A stretch of 64,000 nucleotides of DNA from Paracoccus versutus (GTDB lineage: Bacteria > Pseudomonadota > Alphaproteobacteria > Rhodobacterales > Rhodobacteraceae): NCBI RefSeq assembly GCF_000763885.1, contig NZ_JRKO01000018.1, positions 35,295 through 99,294 of the forward strand, in the 5' to 3' direction. Below, one piece after another: positions 45,762 to 54,657 of the stretch; the first letter of the stretch is position 1; every line of letters starts with the position of its first letter. The notes beneath the pieces are model-generated. The model was not told the DNA's origin. It did not search any database and worked only from the letters and a program-made list of their open reading frames with translations. Both the position numbers and the translations under genes were made by a program.

Positions 45762-46321
45762 GACCTCTCATGAGACATCTGCTGTGGATCCTCCTTGCCG
45801 CGGTCCTGCTGCTCGCCAACGTGGTGGTCGGGGGCTGGACCGAGATCACCGACCTGCGCCGCGCCCGCGAATGGCGGGTGGTGCAGGCCGGCGAGGCGGG
45901 GGCCGAGTTGCGCGGCGTGCATGTCCGGGTCGATCAGGTCTGGGCGGGAAGCGCGCCCAACCTGTCCGAGCGGGCGCTGGTGCTGGTCCGTCTGGCGCTG
46001 CGCGGTCCCGAGGCGGCGCGGCAGGGCTGGGCCGGTTGCGACATCAGACTGCGCGACGCGGCGGATCGGGTCTGGCTGCCGCTGATCAGCGCCGATTCCG
46101 AGGGTGCCGTCCGGGTGCTTTCCCCCGATGGCGAGAGCAAGGGGCGCTGCAACCCCATTCCCTATGACGCGCCGCCGGACGGGCAGGAATTCCTGTCGGA
46201 CCAGCTTTTCCTGGTGCCCTCCGAATTGCTGAAGGGTGCGCGGCTGCGCGTCTCGGCCTGGGGGACGCGGCCCGAGGCGCTGGAATTCGCGGTCAAGCCG
46301 GTTCTGCGCGATCTGCAGTAG
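45758..46321 (+). CDS. Membrane-anchored periplasmic protein of unknown function (187 aa)
   Basis: Not recognised. Membrane helix at about 5-25 (LLWILLAAVLLLANVVVGG), then a beta-rich domain with LVLVRLALRGPEAARQGWAGC and two Cys that could form a disulfide (GCDIRLRDAADRV and GRCNPIPYDAPPD). Third of three overlapping genes; its end overlaps the end of the convergent membrane protein by 29 bp. ATG 45770 is a later alternative start. Confidence 0.65.
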   Translation: MRPLMRHLLWILLAAVLLLANVVVGGWTEITDLRRAREWRVVQAGEAGAELRGVHVRVDQVWAGSAPNLSERALVLVRLALRGPEAARQGWAGCDIRLRDAADRVWLPLISADSEGAVRVLSPDGESKGRCNPIPYDAPPDGQEFLSDQLFLVPSELLKGARLRVSAWGTRPEALEFAVKPVLRDLQ

Positions 46322-47615
46322 CGGCGCGAGCCGCCTGCGCCCGTCCGGCCAGCTCCAACCCGGCGGCAAGGATGCAGAACTGCAGGACGCAGACCACCAC
46401 GCCCTGCTGCGGCTGGCCCGGCGCGCCGAACAGCAGGCCCAGCGGATATTGCGCCACCTGCCAGACCGACAGGTCCTGCGGCCCGATCAGCTCGGCCAGC
46501 CCGACCCAGGCCCAGCGGCCCGCCCAGTCGGCCAGCCGCCACAGCACCAGCACCGAGACGGTCAGCGCGAAGCCCGCCGACCCGGCCAGCAGCACGCCGT
46601 TCGCCACCGCATGCCAGCGCTTGACCAGCCCGACCCAGAAATGCCCGAGGAAGTCGGTCAGCGGCTTTGGCAGCCCCTGCCAGCGGTCCAGCACCTTGCC
46701 GGCTGATCGCCGCGTTTCCTCGGCCATCATGTTCAGGTCGTGGCCATAGACGATGGCGCCGAGGTTGAACCAGATCAGCGGCAGCAGCGCATACCAGAAC
46801 AGCCGCTCCAGCCAGGGCCACGGCTGGAAGACGGGCGGCCAGTCCACCGGGCGGCGCGCGGCATCGACCACCTCGGCCGCGGCCGGCGGAAACAGGTTCT
46901 GCCAGAATTCGCCCGGCGAGGGCAGCTGGGCCAGCCATGCGACGAAGCCCTCCTGCCAGCCCGAGATGACGTAAAGGCCCAGCACCGCCCAGCTCGCCTC
47001 GCAGGCCACGACCAGCAGCGGCCAGATCCCGGCCTCGCTGCGCTTGTGCATGGCCTTGGCGCCACGCCGGACCGCCCAGATCAGCAGCACGGCCACCACC
47101 ACCCAGAGCGTGCTCTGCACCTCGAGCGCGGTGGGCGCCCGCTCGGGCGAGACGTCCGAGAAGTCGATGCGCTCCATCGAGGTGGAAAGGAACGCCTTGG
47201 AATAGTCGCGCAGCGTGTTCCCGAGCAGGCCCCAGCCGGCATAATAGCCGTAGAACGGGATCAGCACCGCCAGAAGCGCCCCGGCCAGCATGCCGATGCC
47301 CGGAGCCTCGGCAGCGCCTTCCCCGGCGGGCGGCGCCTCGCGGCGGCGCCTTGCGCGAAAGCGCAGCACCGGCAGCCCGTCGCGCAGGATGACGAACATG
47401 GCGACGAACAGCACCAGCTGCAGCAGGATCACCGGCACCAGCGCGATCAGCCCGGCCAGCCGGTCGGCGAAGCCGATCTCGACCGCCAGCATCATCAGCA
47501 CGGTGCCCAGCAGCCCGCCCGCCAGCCAGGTGGCGGCCAGCACCGCGCCGTAGTTCCGAAACAGCCGCGCCGCCAGCAGGACATGCTGGCGCAGGATATG
47601 CAGATCCCCGGTCAT
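46293..47615 (-). CDS. Polytopic membrane protein of unknown function (440 aa)
   Basis: Not recognised. Seven to nine hydrophobic segments (for example GGLLGTVLMMLAVEIGF, LVPVILLQLVLFVAMFVIL, TLWVVVAVLLIWAV, FALTVSVLVLWRL). Two large hydrophilic parts: a basic loop (FRARRRREAPPAGEG) and a periplasmic or cytoplasmic stretch with many Trp (PVDWPPVFQPWPWLERLFW). ATG 47615 is chosen because a short upstream ORF ends at it as ATGA. Convergent and 29-bp overlapping with the three small anchored proteins, which suggests that the four work together. Confidence 0.7.
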   Translation of the reverse strand: MTGDLHILRQHVLLAARLFRNYGAVLAATWLAGGLLGTVLMMLAVEIGFADRLAGLIALVPVILLQLVLFVAMFVILRDGLPVLRFRARRRREAPPAGEGAAEAPGIGMLAGALLAVLIPFYGYYAGWGLLGNTLRDYSKAFLSTSMERIDFSDVSPERAPTALEVQSTLWVVVAVLLIWAVRRGAKAMHKRSEAGIWPLLVVACEASWAVLGLYVISGWQEGFVAWLAQLPSPGEFWQNLFPPAAAEVVDAARRPVDWPPVFQPWPWLERLFWYALLPLIWFNLGAIVYGHDLNMMAEETRRSAGKVLDRWQGLPKPLTDFLGHFWVGLVKRWHAVANGVLLAGSAGFALTVSVLVLWRLADWAGRWAWVGLAELIGPQDLSVWQVAQYPLGLLFGAPGQPQQGVVVCVLQFCILAAGLELAGRAQAARAATADRAEPA

Positions 47616-47740
47616 GGCCGCAGGATTGCAGGATCGCCCGCGCATCGCAAGCCGGGTTCAGGACTGGGCGTCATCGGCGTGGACGGCCAAGGCCACTCGG
47701 CGCCGCCCCCCACATTGATCAGGATCGCGACCAGGATCAT
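47612..47740 (-). CDS. Possible 42-aa ORF coupled to the 440-aa membrane protein
   Basis: Starts MILVAILINVGGG and is Pro/Trp-rich afterwards. Its TGA overlaps the ATG of the membrane-protein gene (ATGA). The ribosome site is weak. It could be a leader peptide or a chance frame. Confidence 0.35.
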   Translation of the reverse strand: MILVAILINVGGGAEWPWPSTPMTPSPEPGLRCAGDPAILRP

Positions 47741-47761
47741 TGCAGGCATCCATCACCCAGC

Positions 47762-48556
47762 CTAAAATAGATGGGCGACCTCTGGCGCCGGGACAAAGCG
47801 CCAGTTCCTGCGCGGCCCTGCCATGACGTTGAGGTAGTAGAGCTCGAAGCCGTATGGGGCGCCGCAGGGGTGGTGGCCGCGGGGGACCAGGGTGACGTCG
47901 CCGTCGCGCACCGCCATCATCTCGTCCAGCGACCCGTCGTCGGTATAGACCCGCTGCACCGCCCAGCCGGTGGCCGGGTTCAGGCGATGGTAATAGGTCT
48001 CCTCCAGATAGGTGATGCGGGGGAAGTCGTCCTCGTCGTGCCGGTGGCTCGGGTAGCTCGACCAGTGGCCGGCAGGGGTGAAGACCTCGGTGACCAGCAG
48101 GCTGTCGCAGAAATCCTCGGCCTCCATGGCGATGTTGTTGATGAAGCGGGTGTTCGTGCCCTCGCCGCGCTGGGTCAGGGTGATGCCCTCGGGGCCGATG
48201 CGGCGCGCTGCGTGCCCGCCTTTCCCCGGCGCCGAGCAGACGGCGATGGTGCAGTCGGTCTCGGCCTCGGCCGCCCAGTCCTGGCCGTTCGGGACATAGA
48301 GGCAATGCGGTGGCGTCTTCTCGAAGACATCCATCCGGTCCCCCAGCACGCCCCAGTCCTGCCCGGCGGCCCGAAACCTGGCCTTGCCCTCGACCATGAC
48401 CAGGATGACCTCGTTGCCGCCGGTATCCTCGGTCGCGGTCTCGCCGGGACCCAGCCGGTAAAGGCCGAAGCTGACATATTTCCAGCCGGCGGATTGCGGC
48501 GTGACGTCGTAGATCTTGCCTTTCGTGGCAGGCGGTCTCAGCAGCAGGTCGCTCAT
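47762..48556 (-). CDS. iolB: 5-deoxy-glucuronate isomerase
   Basis: Fourth step of myo-inositol catabolism: 5-deoxy-D-glucuronate to 5-dehydro-2-deoxy-D-gluconate. Bicupin protein of 264 aa. GEGTNTRFINNI, WSSYPSHRHDEDDFP (metal-binding His/Glu) and HHPCGAPYGFELYYLNVMAG are family signatures. Last gene of the minus-strand catabolic run; start overlaps the stop of the small membrane protein gene (ATGA). Confidence 0.95.
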   Translation of the reverse strand: MSDLLLRPPATKGKIYDVTPQSAGWKYVSFGLYRLGPGETATEDTGGNEVILVMVEGKARFRAAGQDWGVLGDRMDVFEKTPPHCLYVPNGQDWAAEAETDCTIAVCSAPGKGGHAARRIGPEGITLTQRGEGTNTRFINNIAMEAEDFCDSLLVTEVFTPAGHWSSYPSHRHDEDDFPRITYLEETYYHRLNPATGWAVQRVYTDDGSLDEMMAVRDGDVTLVPRGHHPCGAPYGFELYYLNVMAGPRRNWRFVPAPEVAHLF

Positions 48557-48744
48557 CTGTCTCCCCCGAGTGGGTTGAATGTCACGAAAAAGCGCCAGCC
48601 CGCGTAAAGCCCGATGGCGACAAAGATCACCCCGAAGAAGGGCGCGCCCGAGAGGAATTCGAACAGCCCCCAGCCCAGGGCCAGTGCGACCAGCAGCAGC
48701 CGGATCCAGAACGGGCGATAGAACATGTCGTCAAGATCGAACAT
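48553..48744 (-). CDS. Small two-helix membrane protein (63 aa)
   Basis: Two hydrophobic segments (IRLLLVALALGWGLFEFL and FFGVIFVAIGLYAGWRFFV) with an acidic N-terminus (MFDLDDMFYRPFW). It sits between iolC and iolB, with ATGA overlap to iolB. Function unknown; an association with transport or with DUF-type membrane partners is only a guess. Confidence 0.65.
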   Translation of the reverse strand: MFDLDDMFYRPFWIRLLLVALALGWGLFEFLSGAPFFGVIFVAIGLYAGWRFFVTFNPLGGDR

Positions 48745-48770
48745 CGTCAGACCTTTGGGTTCAGATCAGG

Positions 48771-50681
48771 TCAGCGCGCCTTTTCGCGCGCCTCGTCCCA
48801 GATCTTGCACAGGTTTTGATAGCGTTCGGCCATCTCCTCGACCGCCGCTGCGTCGTCCATATCACCCTTCAGCCAGTCCCGCGCGACCTCGCCGAAGATC
48901 GTGCGGCCGACGGCAAAGCCCTTGACCAGCGGAAAGCCGGCCGCGACCTGGAAGCTGGCGGCCAGTTCCGCTTCGGGGGCGTCGAGGCCCAGGACGACGA
49001 TGCCGCGGGTGTGGCGGTCGTGCTCCTCGATCGCGGCGATGGCGTTGGCCCAGGCCGCGCGGCTCTGCATCGGCTCGAGCTTCCACCAGTCGGGATAGAC
49101 GCCGATGGCGTAGAACTGCCGGATCAGCGTGGCGGTGGTCTGCTCGTCCACCGGCCCGACCTTGGAGGGGATGATCTCCAGCAGGAATTCCAGCCCGTTG
49201 CGACGGGCGGCCGTGAACAGGCGCTTGACCGTGGCCTCCTGCGCGGCGCGGGTTTCCGCGTCATCATCGGGATGGCAGAAGCACAGCACCTTGACCACCT
49301 GCTCGCGCGCCCATTCGGACAGGCCGCCGCAATCCGGGCCCAGGTCCGGCTCCAGCTGCAGCGGCCGCGAGCCCGGCCATTCGCAGGGCCGCCCGATCCA
49401 CAGCCCCGTCCCCGAGGCCGCATGCAGCGCCCGCCGCCCGATGCGGTCGTCGCAGAGGATGCCATGACCGGGCCGCCCGTCAGCAACCTTCAGGGCGGCT
49501 TGCAGGCACAGTTCCTTGAACGCGCCGCCCTTTGCCGGCGTGTAGCCTTCCATCTCCTCCAGCTGCGCGCGGTGGTCGAAGGCAAAGACCCGCATGGTGG
49601 ACCAGTCGCCGCCCATCCGGCCCTGGCGGTTGGTTGACCAATGGATCTGCTCCAGCTCGGCATCGTTGCGCAGGTCCGGCCGCAGCACCCCGCGCCTGAG
49701 GAAGAATTCCAGTTCCGCCAGCGACGGATAGGCCGGCGTGCAGCCGTGGCGCGAGACCGCGAAGGCGCCGCAGGCATTGGCGTATTCCAGCGTGCGCGGC
49801 CAGTCCTCGCCGTCGAGCCAGCCCTTCATCAGCCCCGAGAAGAAGCCGTCGCCCGCCCCCAGCACGTTGAAGACCTCGATGGGGAAGCCGGGGCCGGCCT
49901 GGCCTTCGTCGAGGCTGTCCGGGATCGCGCCCTCGAAGGCCACCGCGCCCGCTGCGCCGCGCTTGCAGACCAGCGTGGCGGTGCTGACCGCGCGGACCGC
50001 GCGCAGCGCCGCGATGGTGTCGGTGGTGCCGCCGGCGATGTGGAATTCCTCTTCGGTGCCGACGATCAGGTCGAAAAGGTGCAGGGTGGATTGCAGCTTC
50101 GCGGTCACCGAGGCGCTTTCCACGAAGCGGCTCTCGCCCGCGCCATGCCCGGCCACGCCCCAGAGGTTCGGGCGATAGTCGATGTCCAGCGCCGTCCGCG
50201 CGCCGTGCCTGCGCGCCAGCGCCAGCGCCTTCAGCACCGCCGCCTCGGTGCGCGGATGGCTCAGATGCGTGCCGGTCGCCAGCACCGAGCGCGCCTCGGC
50301 GATGAAGCTTTCGTCGATGTCGGCCTCGCTCAGCGCCATGTCGGCGCAGTTCTCGCGGTAGAAGATCAGCGGGAAGCTGTCCTCGTCGCGGATCCCCAGC
50401 AGCACCAGCGCCGTCAGCCGCTCGGGATCGGTCGCGACGCCGCGGGTGTCGACGCCTTCGCGGGCCAGCTGCTCGCGGATGAACCGGCCCATATGCTCGT
50501 CGCCCACCCTTGTGATCACCGCCGCGCGCAGCCCCAGCCGCGCCGTGCCGCAGGCGATGTTGGTCGGAGAACCGCCGATATACTTCGCAAACGACCCCAT
50601 GTCCTCCAAACGACCGCCAACCTGCTGGCCATAGAGATCGACCGACGAACGGCCGAGCGTGATTAAGTCTAGCGTCTTCAT
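48771..50681 (-). CDS. iolC: 5-dehydro-2-deoxygluconokinase fused to DUF2090 aldolase-like domain
   Basis: Residues about 1-320 are a PfkB sugar kinase (GRSSVDLYGQQVG, GGSPTNIACGTARLGL, VLGAGDGFFSG) that phosphorylates 5-dehydro-2-deoxygluconate. Residues about 330-636 are DUF2090, a TIM barrel related to class I aldolases (RVFAFDHRAQLEEMEGY, LLEIIPSKVGPVDEQT, GIVVLGLDAPEAEL) thought to act as the IolJ aldolase. Fusion is known in proteobacteria; it would replace the separate iolJ. 636 aa from ATG 50681, preceded by GAGGGGGA. Confidence 0.93.
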   Translation of the reverse strand: MKTLDLITLGRSSVDLYGQQVGGRLEDMGSFAKYIGGSPTNIACGTARLGLRAAVITRVGDEHMGRFIREQLAREGVDTRGVATDPERLTALVLLGIRDEDSFPLIFYRENCADMALSEADIDESFIAEARSVLATGTHLSHPRTEAAVLKALALARRHGARTALDIDYRPNLWGVAGHGAGESRFVESASVTAKLQSTLHLFDLIVGTEEEFHIAGGTTDTIAALRAVRAVSTATLVCKRGAAGAVAFEGAIPDSLDEGQAGPGFPIEVFNVLGAGDGFFSGLMKGWLDGEDWPRTLEYANACGAFAVSRHGCTPAYPSLAELEFFLRRGVLRPDLRNDAELEQIHWSTNRQGRMGGDWSTMRVFAFDHRAQLEEMEGYTPAKGGAFKELCLQAALKVADGRPGHGILCDDRIGRRALHAASGTGLWIGRPCEWPGSRPLQLEPDLGPDCGGLSEWAREQVVKVLCFCHPDDDAETRAAQEATVKRLFTAARRNGLEFLLEIIPSKVGPVDEQTTATLIRQFYAIGVYPDWWKLEPMQSRAAWANAIAAIEEHDRHTRGIVVLGLDAPEAELAASFQVAAGFPLVKGFAVGRTIFGEVARDWLKGDMDDAAAVEEMAERYQNLCKIWDEAREKAR

Positions 50682-50742
50682 GGTTCCCCCTCCCCCGACC
50701 GCTTTGGCGCGATGTGCGGCCCCCAAACAGGGGCCGCAGCCG

Positions 50743-51897
50743 TCAGACCGCCACGGGCGTCAGCCAGGGCTGGCCCTCGGCCTCGTGGCTGTCCACGACC
50801 GCCTCGACGAAGGCCACGCCCTTCAGCCCGTCATAGGCCAGCGGCAGGTTCTGCCCCAGCAGGCTGGGCTCGCGCCCTTCTTGCCGGGCGCGGATCGCCT
50901 CGGCGAAACCGGCATAAAGGTTGGCAAAGGCCTCCAGATAGCCCTCGGGATGGCCGGGGGGCGTGCGGATGCGCAGCCTGGCGTCCTCGGACAGGTCGTC
51001 CGCGCCGCGCTTGATGATCTGCACCCGGCCGTCCAGCGGGGTGAAGACCAGCTCGTTCGGCTGCTCCTGGAACCATTGCAGCGAGCCCTTTTCGCCGAAC
51101 ACCCGCAGCCGCACGCCGTTGGAATTGCCGATGGCCACCTGCGAGGACCACAGCAAGCCCCGCGCCCCGCCCTGATAGCGCATCATCACATGGGCGTTGT
51201 CGTCCAGCGCCCGGCCGCCGACGAAGGTCGCCAGGTCGGCGGTCAGGCTTTCCAGCGTCAAGCCGGTGACGAAGCCCGCCAGGTGATAGGCATGGGTGCC
51301 GATATCGCCGATGGAGCCGCCGCGGCCGTTCTTTTTGGGATCGGTACGCCAGGCGGCCTGGGCATTGCCCGACTGCTCGATGGCGGTCGCCATCCATTCC
51401 AGCGGATATTCGACCTGCACCGTGCGGATCGCGCCCAACTCGCCGCGGGCGACGCGGACGCGGGCCTCATGCACCATCGGATAGCCGGAATAGGTATAGG
51501 TCACGCCGACGAAACGGCCGCTCTCGCGCGCCAGCTTTTCCAGCGCCACGGCATCCTCCAGCGTCGCGGTCAGGGGCTTTTCGCAGATCACGTCGAAGCC
51601 CGCCTCGATCAGCGCCTTGGCGATCGGGTAATGGGTGAAGTTCGGCGTGCAGATCGCCACGGCATCGACGCGATCCTCGCGCCCGGCCTCGCCCGCGATC
51701 AGTTCCGCATAGGTGCCATAGCTGCGTGCGGGGTCGAGCCCTTGCGAGATCGCGAAGGCGCGGCCACGCTCGGGATCGACGTCAAAGGCCCCGGCCACCA
51801 GCTGCCATTGCCCGTCCAGCCGCGAGGCAAGGCGATGGATATTGCCGATATAGGCGCCCTGCCCGCCGCCCACCATTCCAAGACGCAACATGGTCAT
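50743..51897 (-). CDS. Gfo/Idh/MocA-family oxidoreductase
   Basis: NAD(P)-dependent dehydrogenase of 384 aa. Rossmann motif GMVGGGQGAYIGNIHR near the start, EKPLTATLEDA (the E-K-P motif) and GGSIGDIGTHAYHLAGF with the catalytic D-x3-H pair. The start at ATG 51897 overlaps the stop of the isomerase gene (ATGA). Likely oxidises an inositol or aldose substrate; paired with the neighbouring TIM-barrel isomerase, a layout common in inositol and keto-sugar loci. Confidence 0.88.
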   Translation of the reverse strand: MTMLRLGMVGGGQGAYIGNIHRLASRLDGQWQLVAGAFDVDPERGRAFAISQGLDPARSYGTYAELIAGEAGREDRVDAVAICTPNFTHYPIAKALIEAGFDVICEKPLTATLEDAVALEKLARESGRFVGVTYTYSGYPMVHEARVRVARGELGAIRTVQVEYPLEWMATAIEQSGNAQAAWRTDPKKNGRGGSIGDIGTHAYHLAGFVTGLTLESLTADLATFVGGRALDDNAHVMMRYQGGARGLLWSSQVAIGNSNGVRLRVFGEKGSLQWFQEQPNELVFTPLDGRVQIIKRGADDLSEDARLRIRTPPGHPEGYLEAFANLYAGFAEAIRARQEGREPSLLGQNLPLAYDGLKGVAFVEAVVDSHEAEGQPWLTPVAV

Positions 51898-52958
51898 TCC
51901 TCCAGTCCGAGCATTGCCCGGTTGGCGCTGCGATTGGCGCCGGATTTCACGAAATCGTCGAAGGCGCGGTCCGACACCCGGATGATGTGATCCGCGATGA
52001 ACTGCGCGCCTTCGCGGGCGCCGTCCTCGGGGTTCTTGACGAAGCATTCCCATTCCAGCACCGCCCAGCCGTCGAAGCCATGGGTCGTCAGCTTGGTGAA
52101 GATCGCCCCGAAATCGACCTGCCCGTCGCCGGGCGAGCGGAAGCGGCCCGCGCGCCTGCTCCACGGCTGATAGCCGCCATAGGCGCCGGACTTGCCGTCC
52201 GGGCGGAACTCGGCATCCTTGACGTGAAAGGTCTTGATGCGCTCGTGGTAGTGGTCGATGAAGGCCAGGTAATCCAGCGCCTGCAGCACGAAATGGCTGG
52301 GGTCATACATCAGGTTGGCGCGGGGATGGTTCCCGACCTTCTCCAGGAAATATTCCCAGCTATGGCCGTCATGCAGATCCTCGCAGGGGTGGATCTCATA
52401 GCAGACATCCACGCCATGCGCGTCGAAATCATCGAGGATCGGCATCCAACGCCTTGCTAGTTCGTCGAAACCTTCCTCGACCAACCCCTCGGGCCATTGC
52501 GGATAGGGGTAAAGGTAGGGCCACAGCAGCGCGCCCGAGAAGGTGACATGCCGGTCGATCCCCAGCCGCTGCGAGGCGCGGGCGGCGAAACGCAGCTGCT
52601 CCTCGGCCCAGGCGCGGCGCGCGGTCGGGTTGCCGCGCACTTGTTCAGGCGCGAAGCTGTCCATGATGACGTCATGCGCCGGATGCACCGCCACCAGCTG
52701 GCCGGTGATATGCGAGGCGAATTCGGTGATCTGAAGGCCGTTATCGGCCAGGAGCCCCTTGATCTCGTCGCAATAGGCATCGCTTTCGGCGGCCTTCGCC
52801 ATGTCGATCAGGCGCGTGTCCCAGGTCGGGATCTGGACGCCCTTGAAGCCCTTGTCGGCCGCCCATGTCGCCAGGCTGGGCAGCGAGTTGTAGGGCGCGT
52901 CATCGGCCGCGAACTGGGCCAGGAAGACGCCCGGCCCCTTGATGGTCTGCATCGTCAT
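51894..52958 (-). CDS. Sugar phosphate isomerase/epimerase (xylose isomerase-like TIM barrel)
   Basis: AP-endonuclease-2/IolE-type TIM barrel of 354 aa. Metal ligands appear in CYEIHPCEDLH, DPSHFVLQ, HVKDAEFR and LEWECF. Family members isomerise or epimerise keto-inositols and keto-sugars. It overlaps genes on both sides by 4 bp. Its paired Gfo/Idh gene suggests they act on one substrate. Substrate not determinable here. Confidence 0.85.
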   Translation of the reverse strand: MTMQTIKGPGVFLAQFAADDAPYNSLPSLATWAADKGFKGVQIPTWDTRLIDMAKAAESDAYCDEIKGLLADNGLQITEFASHITGQLVAVHPAHDVIMDSFAPEQVRGNPTARRAWAEEQLRFAARASQRLGIDRHVTFSGALLWPYLYPYPQWPEGLVEEGFDELARRWMPILDDFDAHGVDVCYEIHPCEDLHDGHSWEYFLEKVGNHPRANLMYDPSHFVLQALDYLAFIDHYHERIKTFHVKDAEFRPDGKSGAYGGYQPWSRRAGRFRSPGDGQVDFGAIFTKLTTHGFDGWAVLEWECFVKNPEDGAREGAQFIADHIIRVSDRAFDDFVKSGANRSANRAMLGLEE

Positions 52959-53767
52959 GCCTCCAGTTTGGCCGCCGGGACCGGCGCGTCCTCATAGCCG
53001 CCATGGACGGACTGGTCGAAGGGGATCACCGCCCCGGTCATCATGCCGCTGTCGTCGGACGCCATCCACAGGACGGCGCGCGCGACTTCTCTCGGGTCGA
53101 GGATGCGGCCAAAGGGCTTCTGCGCCGCCGCGCGGTCGATGAAATCGGGATCGCCCGTCTCCGACAGCACCAGCGCGCGTTCGTGGTCCGAGTTCATCCA
53201 GCCGATGTCCAGCTGGTTGACGTGGATGCGATGGCGCATCAGCGCAAAGCCGGCATGGCGGGTCAGCGTCGCCAAGGCCCCCTTGGAACCCGCATAGGGT
53301 GCGAGAAAGGGTTGCCCGACAAGCGCGGACATCGAGCCGATATTGACGATGCGACCCTCGATCCCCTCACGGGTCATCACCTTGGCCGCGTCCTGCATCA
53401 GGAAGAACGGCGCGCGGGTGTTGACCGCGAACATGCGGTCGAAGAGTTCCGGCGTGGTGTTCAACAGATTGCCGCGGTCGGTCAGGCCGGCGGCGTTGAC
53501 CAGAATGTCCACGCGGCCGAAGCGCTTGTCAGCGGCGGGGATGATGGCCTGCACGTCCTCGATCCTGCCCAGGTCGGCGGCAACCATCTCGACCGGAACG
53601 CCGGTCGCAGCCGTGATTTCGGTCGCGACCGCCTGCCCTTTCTCGACGCCTCGGCCGACGATCACGATGCCCGCCGCACCCGCTTCGGCAAAGAGCCGCG
53701 CGATGGCCGCGCCAAGCCCCTGCGTGCCGCCGGTGACGACGGCGATCTTTCCATCGATGCGGTTCAT
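52955..53767 (-). CDS. Short-chain dehydrogenase/reductase
   Basis: SDR of 270 aa. Cofactor motif TGGTQGLGAAIA (residues 12-23), NAAG, catalytic Ser in NIGSMSAL and the YxxxK in APYAGSKGA. Sits between iolE and the isomerase gene, overlapping by 4 bp each side. Likely oxidises or reduces a secondary alcohol of an inositol or aldonate intermediate. Confidence 0.9.
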   Translation of the reverse strand: MNRIDGKIAVVTGGTQGLGAAIARLFAEAGAAGIVIVGRGVEKGQAVATEITAATGVPVEMVAADLGRIEDVQAIIPAADKRFGRVDILVNAAGLTDRGNLLNTTPELFDRMFAVNTRAPFFLMQDAAKVMTREGIEGRIVNIGSMSALVGQPFLAPYAGSKGALATLTRHAGFALMRHRIHVNQLDIGWMNSDHERALVLSETGDPDFIDRAAAQKPFGRILDPREVARAVLWMASDDSGMMTGAVIPFDQSVHGGYEDAPVPAAKLEA

Positions 53768-54657
53768 TTCACCACCTCATAGCCTGCCGCCGCCATCACG
53801 CGCAGCAGCTCCTTGTGCCCCTTTTTCGCCATCTCCAGCGGGGGATTGGCGACGGGATCCTGCTCGGCCTCGACCACGAACCAGCCCTCGTAGCCCTTGG
53901 CCGCCAATGCCTTGACGATGGCCTCGAAATCCAGCGAGCCATCGCCCGGAACGGTGAAGGCGCCCTTGATGACGGCATCGAGGAAGCTTTCGCGCGTCCG
54001 GTCCAGCCCGTCCACGACCGTGCGGCGGATGTCCTTGGTATGGACATGGCTGATGCGGGCATGGTGGTTCTCGATCACCCGCATCACGTCGCCGCCGGCA
54101 AAGGCCATATGGCCCGCATCGAACAGCAGGGGCACCGAGGAATGCTTCATCAGCAGGTCGAGCTCTGCCTCGGTCTCGACCGCTGCCGCCATGTGGTGGT
54201 GGTATGAAATCGGCATCCCCTGCCCCGCGCACCAGTCGGCGAAATCGCTGATCTTGCGACCATAGGCGGCCATCTCGGCCTCGGTCAGCTTCGGCTTGGT
54301 GGCCAGCGGCGCGGAACGCACGCCCTGGATGGAGCGCGCGGTTTCGCCATAGACGATGCAGGGCGCGCCGGCCGCGATGAAGAATTCCATCTGCTGCGCG
54401 ATGCGGTCCTTTTCCACCTCGATATCGCCGTCCAGCAGCAGGCCCGAGAACCAGCCGCCGCAGACCGAGATGCCGAAACGGTCGAGGATCGGCCCCAGTT
54501 CGGCCATGTCCATCGGAAAGCGCCGGCCGGTCTCCATGCCGGTGAAGCCGGCCTCGGACGCCTGCCGCAGGCATTCCTCCAGGCTGACGTCATCGGACAG
54601 TTCGGCCAGGTCGTCGTTCCACCACGCGATCGGCGCGATGCCAAGTTTCGCTTTCAT
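53764..54657 (-). CDS. iolE: Inosose dehydratase (myo-inosose-2 dehydratase)
   Basis: TIM-barrel metalloenzyme of 297 aa, second step of inositol catabolism. IAPIAWWNDDL at the N-terminus is the IolE signature; HHHMAAAVETEAELD and FDAGHMAFAGGD carry metal ligands and SHVHTKDIR follows. The start abuts the iolD stop (TAA immediately followed by ATG). Confidence 0.95.
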   Translation of the reverse strand: MKAKLGIAPIAWWNDDLAELSDDVSLEECLRQASEAGFTGMETGRRFPMDMAELGPILDRFGISVCGGWFSGLLLDGDIEVEKDRIAQQMEFFIAAGAPCIVYGETARSIQGVRSAPLATKPKLTEAEMAAYGRKISDFADWCAGQGMPISYHHHMAAAVETEAELDLLMKHSSVPLLFDAGHMAFAGGDVMRVIENHHARISHVHTKDIRRTVVDGLDRTRESFLDAVIKGAFTVPGDGSLDFEAIVKALAAKGYEGWFVVEAEQDPVANPPLEMAKKGHKELLRVMAAAGYEVVK

